From contig JAEHOE010000082.1 in the NCBI GenBank assembly GCA_016858145.1, forward strand, positions 186,001 to 250,000: a stretch of DNA of 64,000 nt. Reading direction: 5' to 3'. The notes beneath the pieces were generated by a model. That model saw only the letters and a program-made list of their open reading frames with translations, had not been told where the DNA came from and did no database searches. Each line of letters starts with the position of its first letter. Position 1 is the stretch's first letter. The position numbers and the translations under genes were made by a program. This document shows, one piece after another, positions 48,601-59,019 of the stretch. The DNA is from Edaphochlamys debaryana. Taxonomy: Eukaryota; Chlorophyta; Chlorophyceae; Chlamydomonadales.

Positions 48601-50890
48601 GCCGCCACCAGAGGTCCCCGAGGTGCACCGGCTTCCGAGCGGCACTGGTGGCGGAGATCCCTTCGTTGATGCGACCTGCTTCAGCCCCTTTGACAGTTTT
48701 GCGCTGTCGGAGGCTCCCAGCGGCTTGGCTGAGGTGGCCACATCCCCAGCAGCACTTACTGGTACAACGGCACGGCCCCTGGCCCTGGCGCTGAGCTCAA
48801 CTCCGCCCCAAATCACGCCAGCGGCGGCACCGGCCCCGCTGGGCTCGCCTGGGCACAGAGAGCTTCCAAGCGGCATGGGCACGGCGACCCTTCTGGCGCA
48901 GTGCCACCTTCGCCGCAACGGCAGCAACCCCAGGCAGCCACCGGCGCGGCTTGCGTCCGGGTCACTGCTTCCTATGCACCCCAGGTCTCCAATCGGCGGA
49001 GGGCCCTTACTTGCTCCCGTCCATAGCGTCTTCCGCTTCCAAGCAGGGACTGAGCTACCGCCGCGACACAGCATCTGTGGTGGAGTGGCCCTGGGGTCAG
49101 CGAGGGCTGCACCAAGCCTGGCGCAGCCTTACGGCCTAGTTGCCTCTCGAGAGGTGACGGACAGGCCAGCATCGCTCACGGTGTGCAGCCCCACAACCAA
49201 CGGCGCGAGCAGCGTCAGCGACAATGCAGGCGCATGCTCCACTTTCGGCGCTGACAACGCCGTCGCCGGCGGCGGTGGCTCGGGCTCAGACTACAGCGTC
49301 GGCGCTTGCTCCCACCGGGGCACACGCACCTTCCGCCACCTGCCATCTCCGTCAGTCCCTGCCGAGCGCAACCGGACGCGCCTCGAGGTGAATCCCTCCG
49401 TCATCCCAGCCGCGCTCGCCGGTCACTTCATGGAGGGGAGCGGCCCGGTCATTGCGCTCGGGCGCCACCGTGGCCCGGCCCGAGGACTGCAGCACCAGAC
49501 CTCAAGTTTGAGCCCCGAGCGCAGCGGTCAGAGCATCAGCGGCCAGCCCACCTTTACGCCGGCCAGGTCTCCGGTCAGCCCGGGCAGCCCTGGGCCCCAT
49601 CAGTCGGCCCTCAGGCTGCAGCTGCAGCACGCGCATGCGTTACAGCAGCACAGCCGCATGCAGCGCCAGTGCTCCGAGATCGCGGCGGCGCAGCAGCCGG
49701 CGACGACAGGGCCGGGGGCAGACGGCGGCGCGGATGCCGGCTTGGCTCCTCCGTTGCAGTGGAGCTCGCGGCCAAGCTTCGGCGCTTCATCGTCTTTGGG
49801 CAACACCCCTCGCGACAGCTTGGCCGGAGCACGCGCGCCCAGCAATCTGCGCCTCAGCTCTGCGGCCCCATCGGGCGCAGGCGCGGGCAGCGAAGCGGGC
49901 ACCCCGCATGCGTCGGCCCCCGCGGTCGGGCTGACTGCGTTCCTGGGGGGTGCGTCGTCACCGCTCTACGCCGCCGCGCTTGCGGGCGCCGCCGCATCGC
50001 CTGCCCCTCCAGCCGCAATAGCACCGCTCCGCACCTTGACAGCCCGCATCTCAGCGCCCCACCATGACGTGCGCCCCGCTGCGATTGCGGCCTCCCTCGG
50101 CTGTGGAACCACCACCGACATGGGCACCGGCACCAGCGGCCACTCATCCTCCCGTACGAACACGCCGTACGACACAGACGACGGCGGCTTGGTCCACGTC
50201 ATCACAACCGCCAGGGCAGCCCCAGCGGGTGGCGGCGGCGGGTCCATGTGGCATAGGCGGGACAGGGCCGTCGAGGAAGAGGACGACGGAGCGGCGGAGG
50301 GGGCGGCGGAGACGGGGGAGGAGCAGGGCCTGCTGCCGCCAGACATGCTCCGCTTCTTCCTGTGCCGCGGCCTGAGGCTGCGCTGTGGCGTGGACGTGGG
50401 CTTGGTGGCGGCGGAGGTGCACGGAGTGACGGGGGCCGTGCGGTACGTCGGGCCTGCGGCTCAGGCCGCTGCGGCGCTGGCGCTGGCGGCCCCGGTCTCC
50501 CAGGCCCTGGTGAGCAGGGAGACGGAGAACCACCTCGCAAGGGCCAGCAGGCATTGTGGTGGCGCTACGCCACCGCCACACGGGCCTCGTGCGGAGCCTG
50601 CATCGGCACAGACGGTGGCCAAGCCGGCAGCAGGCGCTGCGTCCAGCTTGAGCCCCGGGCAAGGAGATTCTTGTGAGGGCACAGACATGAACGGCGGAAG
50701 AGCGCACTCCTTGTCGCATGCCCGGGCGGCAATGCTGGGCGCGCCCAGCGCATGGGAAGGGGGCGGCCCAAGTGCGGGTGTGGACAACCCGCTTTCGCCA
50801 AAGCGGTCGGTTGCATCGCTCTGGAGGCGTGGGCTGGCCCCCAGAGTAGCCGTTGTGGCAGGCGTGGCACAAGGGGTGGAGGCAAAATGA
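39668..50890 (+). CDS. Receptor-type class III nucleotide-cyclase-like protein with solute-binding ectodomain
   Basis: Sixteen exons, 2926 residues: 39668-39882, 40094-40172, 40272-40391, 40588-40698, 40854-40923, 41069-41233, 41538-41675, 41807-41963, 42124-42482, 42603-42684, 42824-43379, 43587-43722, 43923-44029, 44134-47113, 47226-47902, 48062-50890. A hydrophobic signal (LLSVLAIAAALSSPAGAAA) leads a periplasmic-binding-protein-like ectodomain (GVPVNGMMQLLYYRTDVFEA, AGLQPPRTWEEAM) with a Ca-loop-like DLDGDGRAND. The TM helix is about 633-656 (VVVAVSVAGAVLLALAAAFI). Cyclase half 1 has TDIQDSTALWE and TEGDAFILAFH (metal Asp 687 and 731), then about 780 low-complexity residues, then LLLAGLRVRMGV. 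Half 2 is LWREAARLCALHGGFLA, about 870 low-complexity residues, then FFLCRGLRLRCGVDVG. The Asn/Arg catalytic pair is missing in both halves. Likely a plasma-membrane or ciliary sensor; output unknown. Confidence 0.8.
43735..43845 (+). repeat. Imperfect direct repeat within a cyclase intron
   Basis: Two copies of a roughly 40-base unit containing GTAGGAACGTGGCCTAGCC or its one-base variant, followed by AGGCAGCGTGCG. It lies inside the intron that splits the TEGDAF metal-binding loop. Confidence 0.7.
47903..48061 (+). other. Stop-free, frame-preserving intron in the cyclase gene
   Basis: Good donor CCCCAG|GTGCGT and acceptor CTCCACAG|GTGATA, 159 bases (3 x 53), no in-frame stop. If kept, it would add 53 residues without breaking the frame. 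Called an intron from its splice signals and a Leu/Trp-rich content unlike the flanking exon. Confidence 0.65.
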
Positions 50891-51473
50891 CTTGACGTGG
50901 GAGCGGGCTGGATGTGTTGGGGTACACGTGGGGTTGACGTGGGTACATGGCACGGCTGTTATTACTTTTGCGAGCCTCTCCTCACTGACCTAACAGCGTG
51001 AGCTGCCACAATTGAGCAACCACCTTGAATGTGTCATGAGGGCAAGCAGTGAATGTGGGGCTGGCCGAACAGGCGTGTGCAAACGAAAGCAGAAGCCTTT
51101 CAACTCTGGGACTTCCGGTGCCTTTACTTGTGTCACCCTTAAACGCAACCGCACATGCGCACCTTACAATATCTGAGCCCAGAATTGCGTTCAACAGCAC
51201 CTTGGCAGGTTGTATTGCGTCCCGCAGTGGGCCAACGGCTGCAATTGCCTCGTGTCTTATTGCTATGTTGTGAATCACACGGGTCTGGACGAAGGCATGC
51301 AGTCATGGGAGGGGGTCATGTGGTTTCATGTGGTAGCAGGAGTGCGTGGTTTCAAGGTGCATTCCGGCGCTGTGCCTTGCTGCCATGCCCGGGCGATGCT
51401 GAAGCTGCAGGAGGAAGAGTGCAGGAGTTAATCAAGTAATAGAAGGCGGCCGGAAAGGCCGGGGTACTTGCTC

Positions 51474-51535
51474 GTAGATCAGGCGCAGTCACAGTATTCA
51501 GTTCATGAAGTTGCTTGTAGATCAGGCGCAGTCAC
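51474..51535 (+). repeat. 19-base perfect direct repeat with 24-base spacer
   Basis: GTAGATCAGGCGCAGTCAC occurs at 51474-51492 and 51517-51535. It could be a target-site-like footprint or a simple local duplication. Confidence 0.85.
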
Positions 51536-52241
51536 GCACCGGCATTGGTTGGCTGTGGCTTTCCCTGAGAATGTTTGGGACCGCAGCAGGGTTTGATGGC
51601 TACGTGTTGACAATCCAAGAAAGGGCACGTTAAGGCCGTGCATGAGGCCATTGGAGTCCACGCAAAGTTACTCAAAAGATTTGTGCCGCATGCATGTCAA
51701 GCTGTCGAGGCGTCTTCGCTGGGGGGGGGTCTGCCGTGTGTGCTTACGGCACTACGTCTCTATGGGACGCTTACTTGCATCATGGACGGGAGGGAGGTTG
51801 CAGTGGCAGAGGCCTTGCCACCTTCAGTAGGCAGCATGCATCGTGTCATTCAGGGTATGCAAGCAAGGCTGCTGCTGTCGTTGAGGTTTGTGGGCAGGGC
51901 GTTGTCGAGGGGGTGCGGAAGGTGGGCCAGGTTTTGCGCCTCTACCGGACAAGGCTTGTGGGTAATCTGGGCATTCGGTGCAAGCGGTGGAGGCAGGCAG
52001 TGTCCATGATGCTGAGGGTCCCACACACGCATCGGTTGCGTAGGCCACAGGTAGGTGAAGCCAGGGGTGAGGGGTGGGCAACTCGGGGGACCCATGGGCG
52101 CTGCGCACACGAAAGGCAGCACCGAAGGTGGCTGGGAAGTGCTACCGCTATGGAAGCAAGCAAGAGCCAGCGGTTGTCAGCACCCTTGGCGGCATGTGGT
52201 CAGTAGCCGGTGTGGTTGGTGAGTCGGAGCAGTACCGGTAT

Positions 52242-52246
52242 TTACA
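52242..52246 (-). terminator. TGTAA poly(A) signal, gene 10
   Basis: Minus-strand TGTAA 442 bases after the stop of the secreted-protein gene. Confidence 0.55.
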
Positions 52247-52687
52247 TCTGAGATGACCGATGCGCATTCAGCCACGTGCTCAGGATCCTGAACTTGGTGC
52301 GCAGCAAGACCAACACCATGGAACGACATGCATGTGCACCCGAGACCCGACACATGAAAGGGCATGCACCGCTACATCTTTACGGGCGGTGACCCTTGCG
52401 CAGGTTCGAAGGAGGAGCAGCGCCGCAGCGGCACATCTTTCGCAGTGCCCTCAGTCCGGGTATGGCTCCCGTCCTCATCAGATTCGGAAGCCCTCATGGA
52501 CAGCTAGCGTCTACGTCCGACCTGCGCAACTCGGGCAACTCGACGACGTTGCTTCACCCATCCCACACACCACGATCCGCACGGGCCGCACTCAAGCCCA
52601 GGCTTGGTAGTTCGGCAGACCCGCTATTCTGCGCAGCACAGTCCAGCTAGCTCGCTAGCGGAGGATACCGGTGTCTGTGGCATTTAT

Positions 52688-55255
52688 CTACATGACGTTG
52701 ACCGGCGTGTACTGCATGCGCAGGGAGTTGTCGATGAGCGGCGCAATCTCCAGCTGCAAGCGATAGGGAATGGGGGGTTGCAGGGGGGCAGGGCGGGGAT
52801 GGGGTGGTCGGGGGGAGGGAGGCAGGGAGCAGCGCCACACAGGTGCAGCTGGTGCACCCGGCTGCCCCTGGGCGGGAGGATCCCCATGTGTGTCCTCGTC
52901 CGGACACCCCGTGCCGCCGACGCCTCCGGACCGCAAAGGGCCCAGACCTACTAAGCGGTACGAGGATACCGCTCGTCACGTGCCATGTGTGCCTCTCTGT
53001 GCCAGACTTCAAGAGGCCCCGACCCCCGAGACCCGACCCGAGCCCCATGCACTCTACCCACGCACCAGCTCCGAGGCCCGGGGGGGTCCGATGAGGTAGC
53101 CCCAGTAGGCGCGCATGTAGTTCTCGTTCTTGTACTCGACGCCCCCTGGTGGGGTTGCGTACGGTACATATCAGACCACGGGGAGAAATGGAGCATCAGA
53201 AAGGTAGAGTGACGGGTGACATGCCGCGCGCCGTGCGACTGGGCTTCCACCCCCCTCGCGTCAAGAGAGCGAAAGATCCCGGCTCTTCCAGCGTGTCGGT
53301 GCCTAGGCAAGCCCCAGGTCCTGTCAGACACGGACACTGGTTTGTGCTCGCTCACCGGCGATAGGCATGTAGCCAGCGGGGTTCTACCAGGCGTGGTTGC
53401 GGCAGGGGGCAAGGGAGGGCGGGCAAAAGGGGTCATGTCCATCCGCCGCCTTCTGCATACCAACTTCTTGATCTATTGATCCTGCAATCCAACTCGAGGA
53501 ATAAGTCAGCACACATCTAAGCTGGGCCGTTGGCGGCATGGTTTGGTTGGGCCTCCGGCAGGTCTGACCACAGGCTTCATAGCTGCAGCTACCAAGGCCG
53601 ACCACTTCCGCAGTCCCAGGACCCGAGACCCGCACACTGTGCGCACCTCGCCGGCCGCCTCGGCCCAGCCCATGTCCTTGCGGTAGAGGCCGCGCTGCCA
53701 GGTGCAGTCGACGTGGGAGACCAGCTCGCCCAGCAGACCGTTGATCTTGTCAAGGGCGGCGCTCGAGTGGTCCTTGGTGGTCACGTTGTAGGCAAAGTAG
53801 TGCTCCACGGGGTTGGCGTGGTACTTGTGGCAGGAGGCGATGGGAATGATGCTCTTGCCCTGCGAGGAGCACGGCAGGTAGGGGATAGGAGGGAGCGGGT
53901 TTGGGGTGCGAGGGGCGGGGGGCATCAATGCAACGTGCAAGGGGGATGGGGCGGGGGGCGGGGGGTCGGAATTACCGGTGTTCTGATAGCCAGCTTGAGC
54001 AATCCCGTGCCAGCGTGCGTACCTTCTGAACAGTGGTGACAGCAGCGAAGATGGGGTTGTTCGGCAGCGCGCCGTCGCACTTGCGGTAAGCCAAGAAGTC
54101 AGCTTGGCTCTTGAAGTCAAAGACCTGAGCAAGAGGCAGGGTCGGTGCAGGAGGGGTGCGCCTTAGTCGAAAAGCGAGTTATTGTGGTAGGGGGCAAGGG
54201 TGTTGGCCTGTTTGGCGAGGTGCTTGGGCGCAGCACAGTGCGGGGGAAATCCAGGGAGCGGGACAGGGCGCTGACAGGGGCCCTGGCCTGCAACTGTGCC
54301 GCGAGGCTCCAAGTGAGCGAGCACGGGCCTCCGGGACGTGGGGACTGCACGGCTGTTAACTTTGCACAGTTCGTTGTGCGACAGCGACACGGGATGCACG
54401 TGCCCAGGGCCCCAGGCACTCAGGTGCAGGAGTCGGGAGGCCATCGTCGCCATCCTCGCTCAATGTCTCCCCATGGTCGCCATCAAGTGCAGCGACACAC
54501 CTTGATCATGTGCATGTTGGTAGAAGAATTGTAGAGGCTAGGGCCATAGCCCAGATCCATGCCCATGATGGCGCGGACAAAGTACTTGGAGCACTGTGGG
54601 GTGAGCGGGGGAGGACGTGGGGGGGCATGGGGAGCAAGGGTATGAGCGCGGGGGTGCGGGGCGGGGGGACCGTGAACACACGGTTCACCGGGTCGGCGGC
54701 CCTCGGAAATCAAGCGACATCGCGCGCAAGTCATCCCGGCTATGAGTGTGATGCAGAAAGGGCGCAGTGGGTCCCATCTTCCTTGGCGTCGGCTCACCCA
54801 CCTCCTTGGCCATGGCGAGGTTGATGTCGAAGATCTCCTGCACGTCTGTGCCCTCCGCAAACCGGGAGGACGAGTAGTACCGGTACTGGTCCCATGTGCA
54901 GCCCTTCTTTTGAAGGAGCTTGCGGCCAGGCTCTGCAAGCGCACGTCACACAGTAAGTGAATGGGCGGGCACGTGTAACATCACACCGGCGCGTCGCTGG
55001 CTCTGCTCGCCGCTCCATGAGACCAGATCCCGGAGCTTCTGCCTAGCGCCAACAGCCGGCAGCACCCGGCCTCGGAAGTCTGACGCGGCGACAATGCGCA
55101 TGTCGCGTGTGCCGAGCAAGGCGAGCTGCCGACGAGGTACCAACATTACAAGCCTGACCCCGTTCATTGCATTCTAGTAACGACTCACCGGCACTTGCAA
55201 GCGCCAGCCCCGCGCAGACCAACATGGCGAGGAGCACCGACGTCGACTTCGCCAT
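52688..55255 (-). CDS. Small secreted Cys-containing protein, unrecognised
   Basis: Eight exons, 259 residues: 55255-55189, 54932-54802, 54593-54501, 54124-54023, 53859-53647, 53383-53356, 53145-53066, 52753-52688. The first exon is almost exactly a signal peptide (KSTSVLLAMLVCAGLALASA), so the product should enter the secretory pathway. The mature part has conserved-looking aromatic/charged blocks (CTWDQYRYYSSSRFAEG, FDINLAMAKECSKYFVRAIM, CHKYHANPVEHYFAYN, KINGLLGELVSHVDCTWQRG, VEYKNENYMRAYWGYL), several Cys that could pair, and N-glycosylation sequons (NSST, NVTT). No TM segment follows, and no C-terminal retention signal is seen (end VNVM). The 28-base exon at 53383-53356 is the weakest piece, though it is needed to keep the frame. 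No domain family is recognised; a periplasmic or cell-wall role is inference from the signal peptide. Confidence 0.72.
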
Positions 55256-56849
55256 GGTTGCTTTTGATCAACTAATGGGTTGTCCTGATGTGCAGGACAC
55301 TATGGAATGCGCAGGCACTCGCGCCTTAAGTGCACACTCAGCAGCATCCTGTGATCCAATGAGGAGGCCGCCGTACTCGTTACGCGAGCTGGCGAGTCAG
55401 GCTCGAATGAGTATTGCAATGTTACATCCTGCGCTCGCTAAAAATGCTAATGGTACTGAAGACGCGTTTCCGTCACCCGGTTTCGCAACTTCAACCGCTG
55501 CGGCACCGCTGCGGCGAACGCGTTGCGCGTTGCGTTGCGTTACGGACGCGGCACAATTCGACGACCAACCCGGACGCTAGTTGTTGTGTCTTTGATTGCT
55601 GCCAGAGAGGGCGAGAGATAGCGTCGGAATGGGTGCACTCAGGGCGCACACCGCGCACACCGTATCCTTCTTCGGACAACAGCCACTTATCCACAGTTCC
55701 AGCGATCGAGCGACTGAGAGAATCACAGGCAGGGCAGGCTCGTCGCGTTGCGGACATTGCCATTCGTCAGGACCGTGAACCACGTTCACGGCGCACTTCT
55801 TGCACCTAACGCCTCTCCACGGTGACAGCTGAACGCCCCTTCAGCATGCGGAACGCCCCTCACGGCCAACAAGGAACGTCTTGTCGGACCTGGGCCTGTC
55901 GCACTTAAGGCGGGAGGCACGAGCCAAGTGTGGACCTGTTGCCTTACACATGTTTGTCGACCTCCACTTAGTGGTCTTACGGAGGCGTGGTGGCCCACTC
56001 ACACAAGGTTGTGCGGGCGGGCGGTTGGGCCCAGACCAATCGACAGACCCGGTGGTTTCCCGAGCTGGGCACCAGCATTCGGGCACAATGCCGGGGTTCA
56101 GCCCACAGCACAGCCAGGTGCACGTGCGGGCCCCAAGCGCACAGAGCCCAGTCCTACCCAGTCCCATAAATCGCCCGCAAGGCGTTCAGCTCGTCTGCAC
56201 GCTGCAGCACTGCTTCTCCCAGATTCCACTCCGTGGAAGCGTTCAGATGGCGCGGCCCCCCTTAGTCATTCCCAGACAAGTATGAACCGACACGGCATGA
56301 CTAAGGGCCCCCAGTCCTCGGGCCCCTCGGCTATCCTGCAAGTAGGCCTCGACTCGGCACAGCAGGGATCACCCACGGCCTGGTGCCCCTGCCCCTGCCG
56401 TCCTGCACCCTATGTTATTCATCCCTGCCCCTGCAACCGTGTAACCCTGAAACCCCCCCTCTCGGTACAAGCCAACCTCGCAGTCTCCAGCATGCGCCTC
56501 GGCCATCTCACACATCAAAGTCCAGCGCCTCCAGCCTTGTGATGACGCAGCAGTGCACAAGCGCGCTCAACCCTACCTGACTCACAAGGCCTCGCTCAGC
56601 CACGGGTGCTGCACTGCGCCTGCCCCCGCGCCCTACTCCTGCCTCCTGCTGTTCCCAAGCTCAACCTGCTCCCACCCTACCCGCCCTCCAACCTGATCCC
56701 ACCCTACCCGCCCTCCCGTGTCCTCCTCCCCACAGTCCCATCCCGCACATGCAGTGAGCAGCCCCAGCTGTAAACAGCCTGCCTGCTTCCCCCTTGCTCC
56801 CCCTTCCCGGGCCCGCACCAACCACCACCAAGGCCCCGACAAAGCCGCC
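55256..56849. other. Intergenic: promoter of gene 10, 3' UTR of gene 11
   Basis: About 1.6 kb without a supported exon. It contains a short GCGTT-rich microsatellite near 55518-55545, a 2x27-base tandem repeat near its right end, and a distant minus-strand TGTAA at 55944-55948, which would give an unusually long 3' UTR. Confidence 0.45.
56663..56716 (+). repeat. Tandem repeat, 2 x 27 bases
   Basis: Two copies of a C-rich unit starting AACCTGCTCCCACCCTACCC, differing by one base. Confidence 0.85.
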
Positions 56850-58256
56850 TCAGCCGCCCCAGCTCAGCTCCAGCAGCAGCGGCTTCGCCAGCGCTCCGCC
56901 CACGTACATGGGCACGCGCTTCCACTCGTACCGGAAGGCCCCCGCAACGCCGCTGCCCTCGCCCGCGATGGCCCGGGCGCCGCCGCCCCTGCCAGCGCCG
57001 CCGGACTGCAGGGCCGCCAGCCGCGTCAACACCGTAGCCCGTACCTCCGTGGGTACGGCAGAGTCCTCCAGGGCGTCGGCGGGCAGCCCGCGGGGGAGCG
57101 GCAGGCCGTCGGCGTGTGCCGCCCTGTGGGGGAGGCGTGGTGGTGGGGAGAAGGAGCAGCGCAAAGGGGTGGAGGGTGAGCGAGGGACACGGAGGGAGGC
57201 TATGGGCGGAAGCGCATGGCTGCTTGTAGGATAAGCGCGGGGGCCAGGTCCGCCCTCCACATGCCTTCATGCTGCCCCACCCCACCCCATACCCCCCCAC
57301 CCCATCCCCGGACCCACTCAGCCGCCTTGAGAGCGTTGTACATGGTGACGTCACCCAGCTGCGGGTCCTTGGTGGTGTACGGCAGTACTGCCTGGGGCAG
57401 TCGGAAGGCGTGCACGCAGTGCGGGCCCGGCGCGGGCCCGGCCGGGCCCCCGGCGGCCGCGCCCCCCGCGCCGCCACTGCCCGGCAGCTGGTCCGAGGGG
57501 ATGAGCATGAAGAGGGCGGAGGCCCGCGCCAGGGGCGTGGAGGTGGGGAGCAGTCTGTGAATCTGGTTGGCTGCGGCGTCCGCCGCCGCCTCCCGGTGCA
57601 GCGCTGTGAGCGCCTGCAGCGTGCCCTCGGCGGCCAGGCGAGGGTCGTAGGTGAGCGTGTGCAGACCCTGTTGGCAGCGGAAAAGAAAGGGGCAGGGGTG
57701 GTGTTGGATGTGTTGGGTCGTTTAAGCGGTTGCAGACACGCGTGGGGTGGGGAGGGGAGAAGCTGTGTGGGGGAGGGGTTGGGGCCCGGGCAGCTCTACC
57801 CACCGGCAGCTCGAGCGGGCCCAGAACGTCCCGCTTGAGCGTCTCCAGCGTCATGTTGGCGGGGACCTGGGCGCCGCAGATGGAGTTGTGGGCGTGGACG
57901 TGCAGCGCAATGCCGAGGGCGGTGGGGTCGTGAGCCACCGTGAGGTCGAGAGTGGCGGGAAGAACGGCGAGAAGTTCCGGGGTGAGGGCTGCCTCCGCAG
58001 TGGCGTCCACCAGTCGCCGCTTAGCTCCGATCTGCTCCACCTGCTGCTGCTGTTGTTGCGCATTGCTGCCAGCGGCTTCGCCCGATTCTTCCGCCTGCGC
58101 CAGGCGGTCCCGCGCCATGTCGACGACCATGCGAGCAAGGAGCGATTTTGGGAGCCGCATGATGTCACTAAGCGGCCGAGTGAACAAGGCTTGCGTAGAA
58201 GCATGTCGAATGGCAACCTGCTTTTGTCGCAGCGCGTCTTCGTCTACGGCGGCCAT
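56850..58256 (-). CDS. Tandem-array family protein, member 1
   Basis: Three exons, 358 residues: 58256-57804, 57667-57318, 57123-56850. I do not recognise the family, but this gene and its two upstream neighbours share one plan. That plan is a KLA-type helix (here LPKSLLARMVVDMARDRL, with a poly-Gln run after it), a strand-rich block (DLTVAHDPTALGIALHVHAH then LETLKRDVLGPLELP), a second strand block (RASALFMLIPSDQL, GPHCVHAFRLP), a helical part (PTEVRATVLTRLAAL), and a C-terminal strand pair (AFRYEWKRVP, LLLELSWGG). It is the most diverged member, with fewer introns: exon 1 here covers what is split into two exons in the others. Gly/Ala-rich inserts interrupt the middle and C-terminal parts. 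No signal peptide, TM segment or catalytic motif is visible; a soluble intracellular protein is likely. Confidence 0.75.
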
Positions 58257-59019
58257 CTTGTCTGAGTTAATGCAACAGAAGCAAAGCCGTCTGAGTGAAC
58301 GTACTGTAAACGGCCGTTTGAGTAAACGGACTGTAAATGGCGGACTTGAGGCCCCTCACACTCAGACGCGCCAAAACACCATTGCGCGCCAAAAACAACA
58401 CGGTCCCCGGCGTCTCCTCGCGCTTGTCTCAGGGCCCGCCAACCACCTGCGCCCCATACTTTACGCTCGACCCTCTGCTTCTACTAGCCTACTTGAGTAC
58501 TTCTCCGCCGATACCGTTGCAGCCAGAAACCGTCCCCTGCTTGCCTTCCCCCGCTTTCGTTCCCTGCTTTCCCCCGTCCGTCCCCTGCTTTCCCCGCCGT
58601 CCCCGGCTCCTCTCAGGCAGTCCGGGGGCTCCAGGCCCTCACTCCTGCGCTCCACGCCCCGCCTTCGGCTCGTAATCGACCCATGACATGCATTGCTCTC
58701 GCCTCACCTCCTCGCGCCTCTCTCAGCGCCCGCTCCCCACCCAGCACCCACACCTACAAGCTCCTCCCAAACACAGCACATATAGAAGCTGGCCATTAGA
58801 CGGTCCCCCGTCTAGTCGAGACTATCCCTGTAAACTTAGCCGATGCCTCGGGCCCACGCTGTCTGGCTACTTGCACTTCGGGCAAGCGCCGCGCTCTTGC
58901 ACGCCCGTGCCCTTGCCACCGTGTCCACCTGAGACGCCCTGCTCCTCCAGGGTCCGCGCTGCGATACACCCCTCTCCAGGGACCGTGTTTTTTGCCCAAA
59001 TTTAGGCAGCCGTGTTCCC
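58257..59019. other. Intergenic between array members 1 and 2
   Basis: About 760 bases. Promoter of member 1 with a 2x26-base tandem repeat close to its start, and 3' UTR of member 2. No exon seen. Confidence 0.5.
58289..58341 (+). repeat. Tandem repeat, 2 x 26 bases, upstream of array member 1
   Basis: Units begin GTCTGAGTGAACGTACTG and GTTTGAGTAAACGGACTG and lie 33-85 bases before the ATG at 58256, within the probable 5' UTR or core promoter. Confidence 0.8.

Larger units (their letters stand above)
50891..52687. other. 1.8-kb convergent gene-free stretch between genes 9 and 10
   Basis: 3' sequences of the cyclase gene (+) and the secreted-protein gene (-). Lower G+C than the coding parts. 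Scattered short frames such as 51638-52009 (+) are unsupported. It contains a perfect 19-base direct repeat and one minus-strand TGTAA. Confidence 0.5.
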
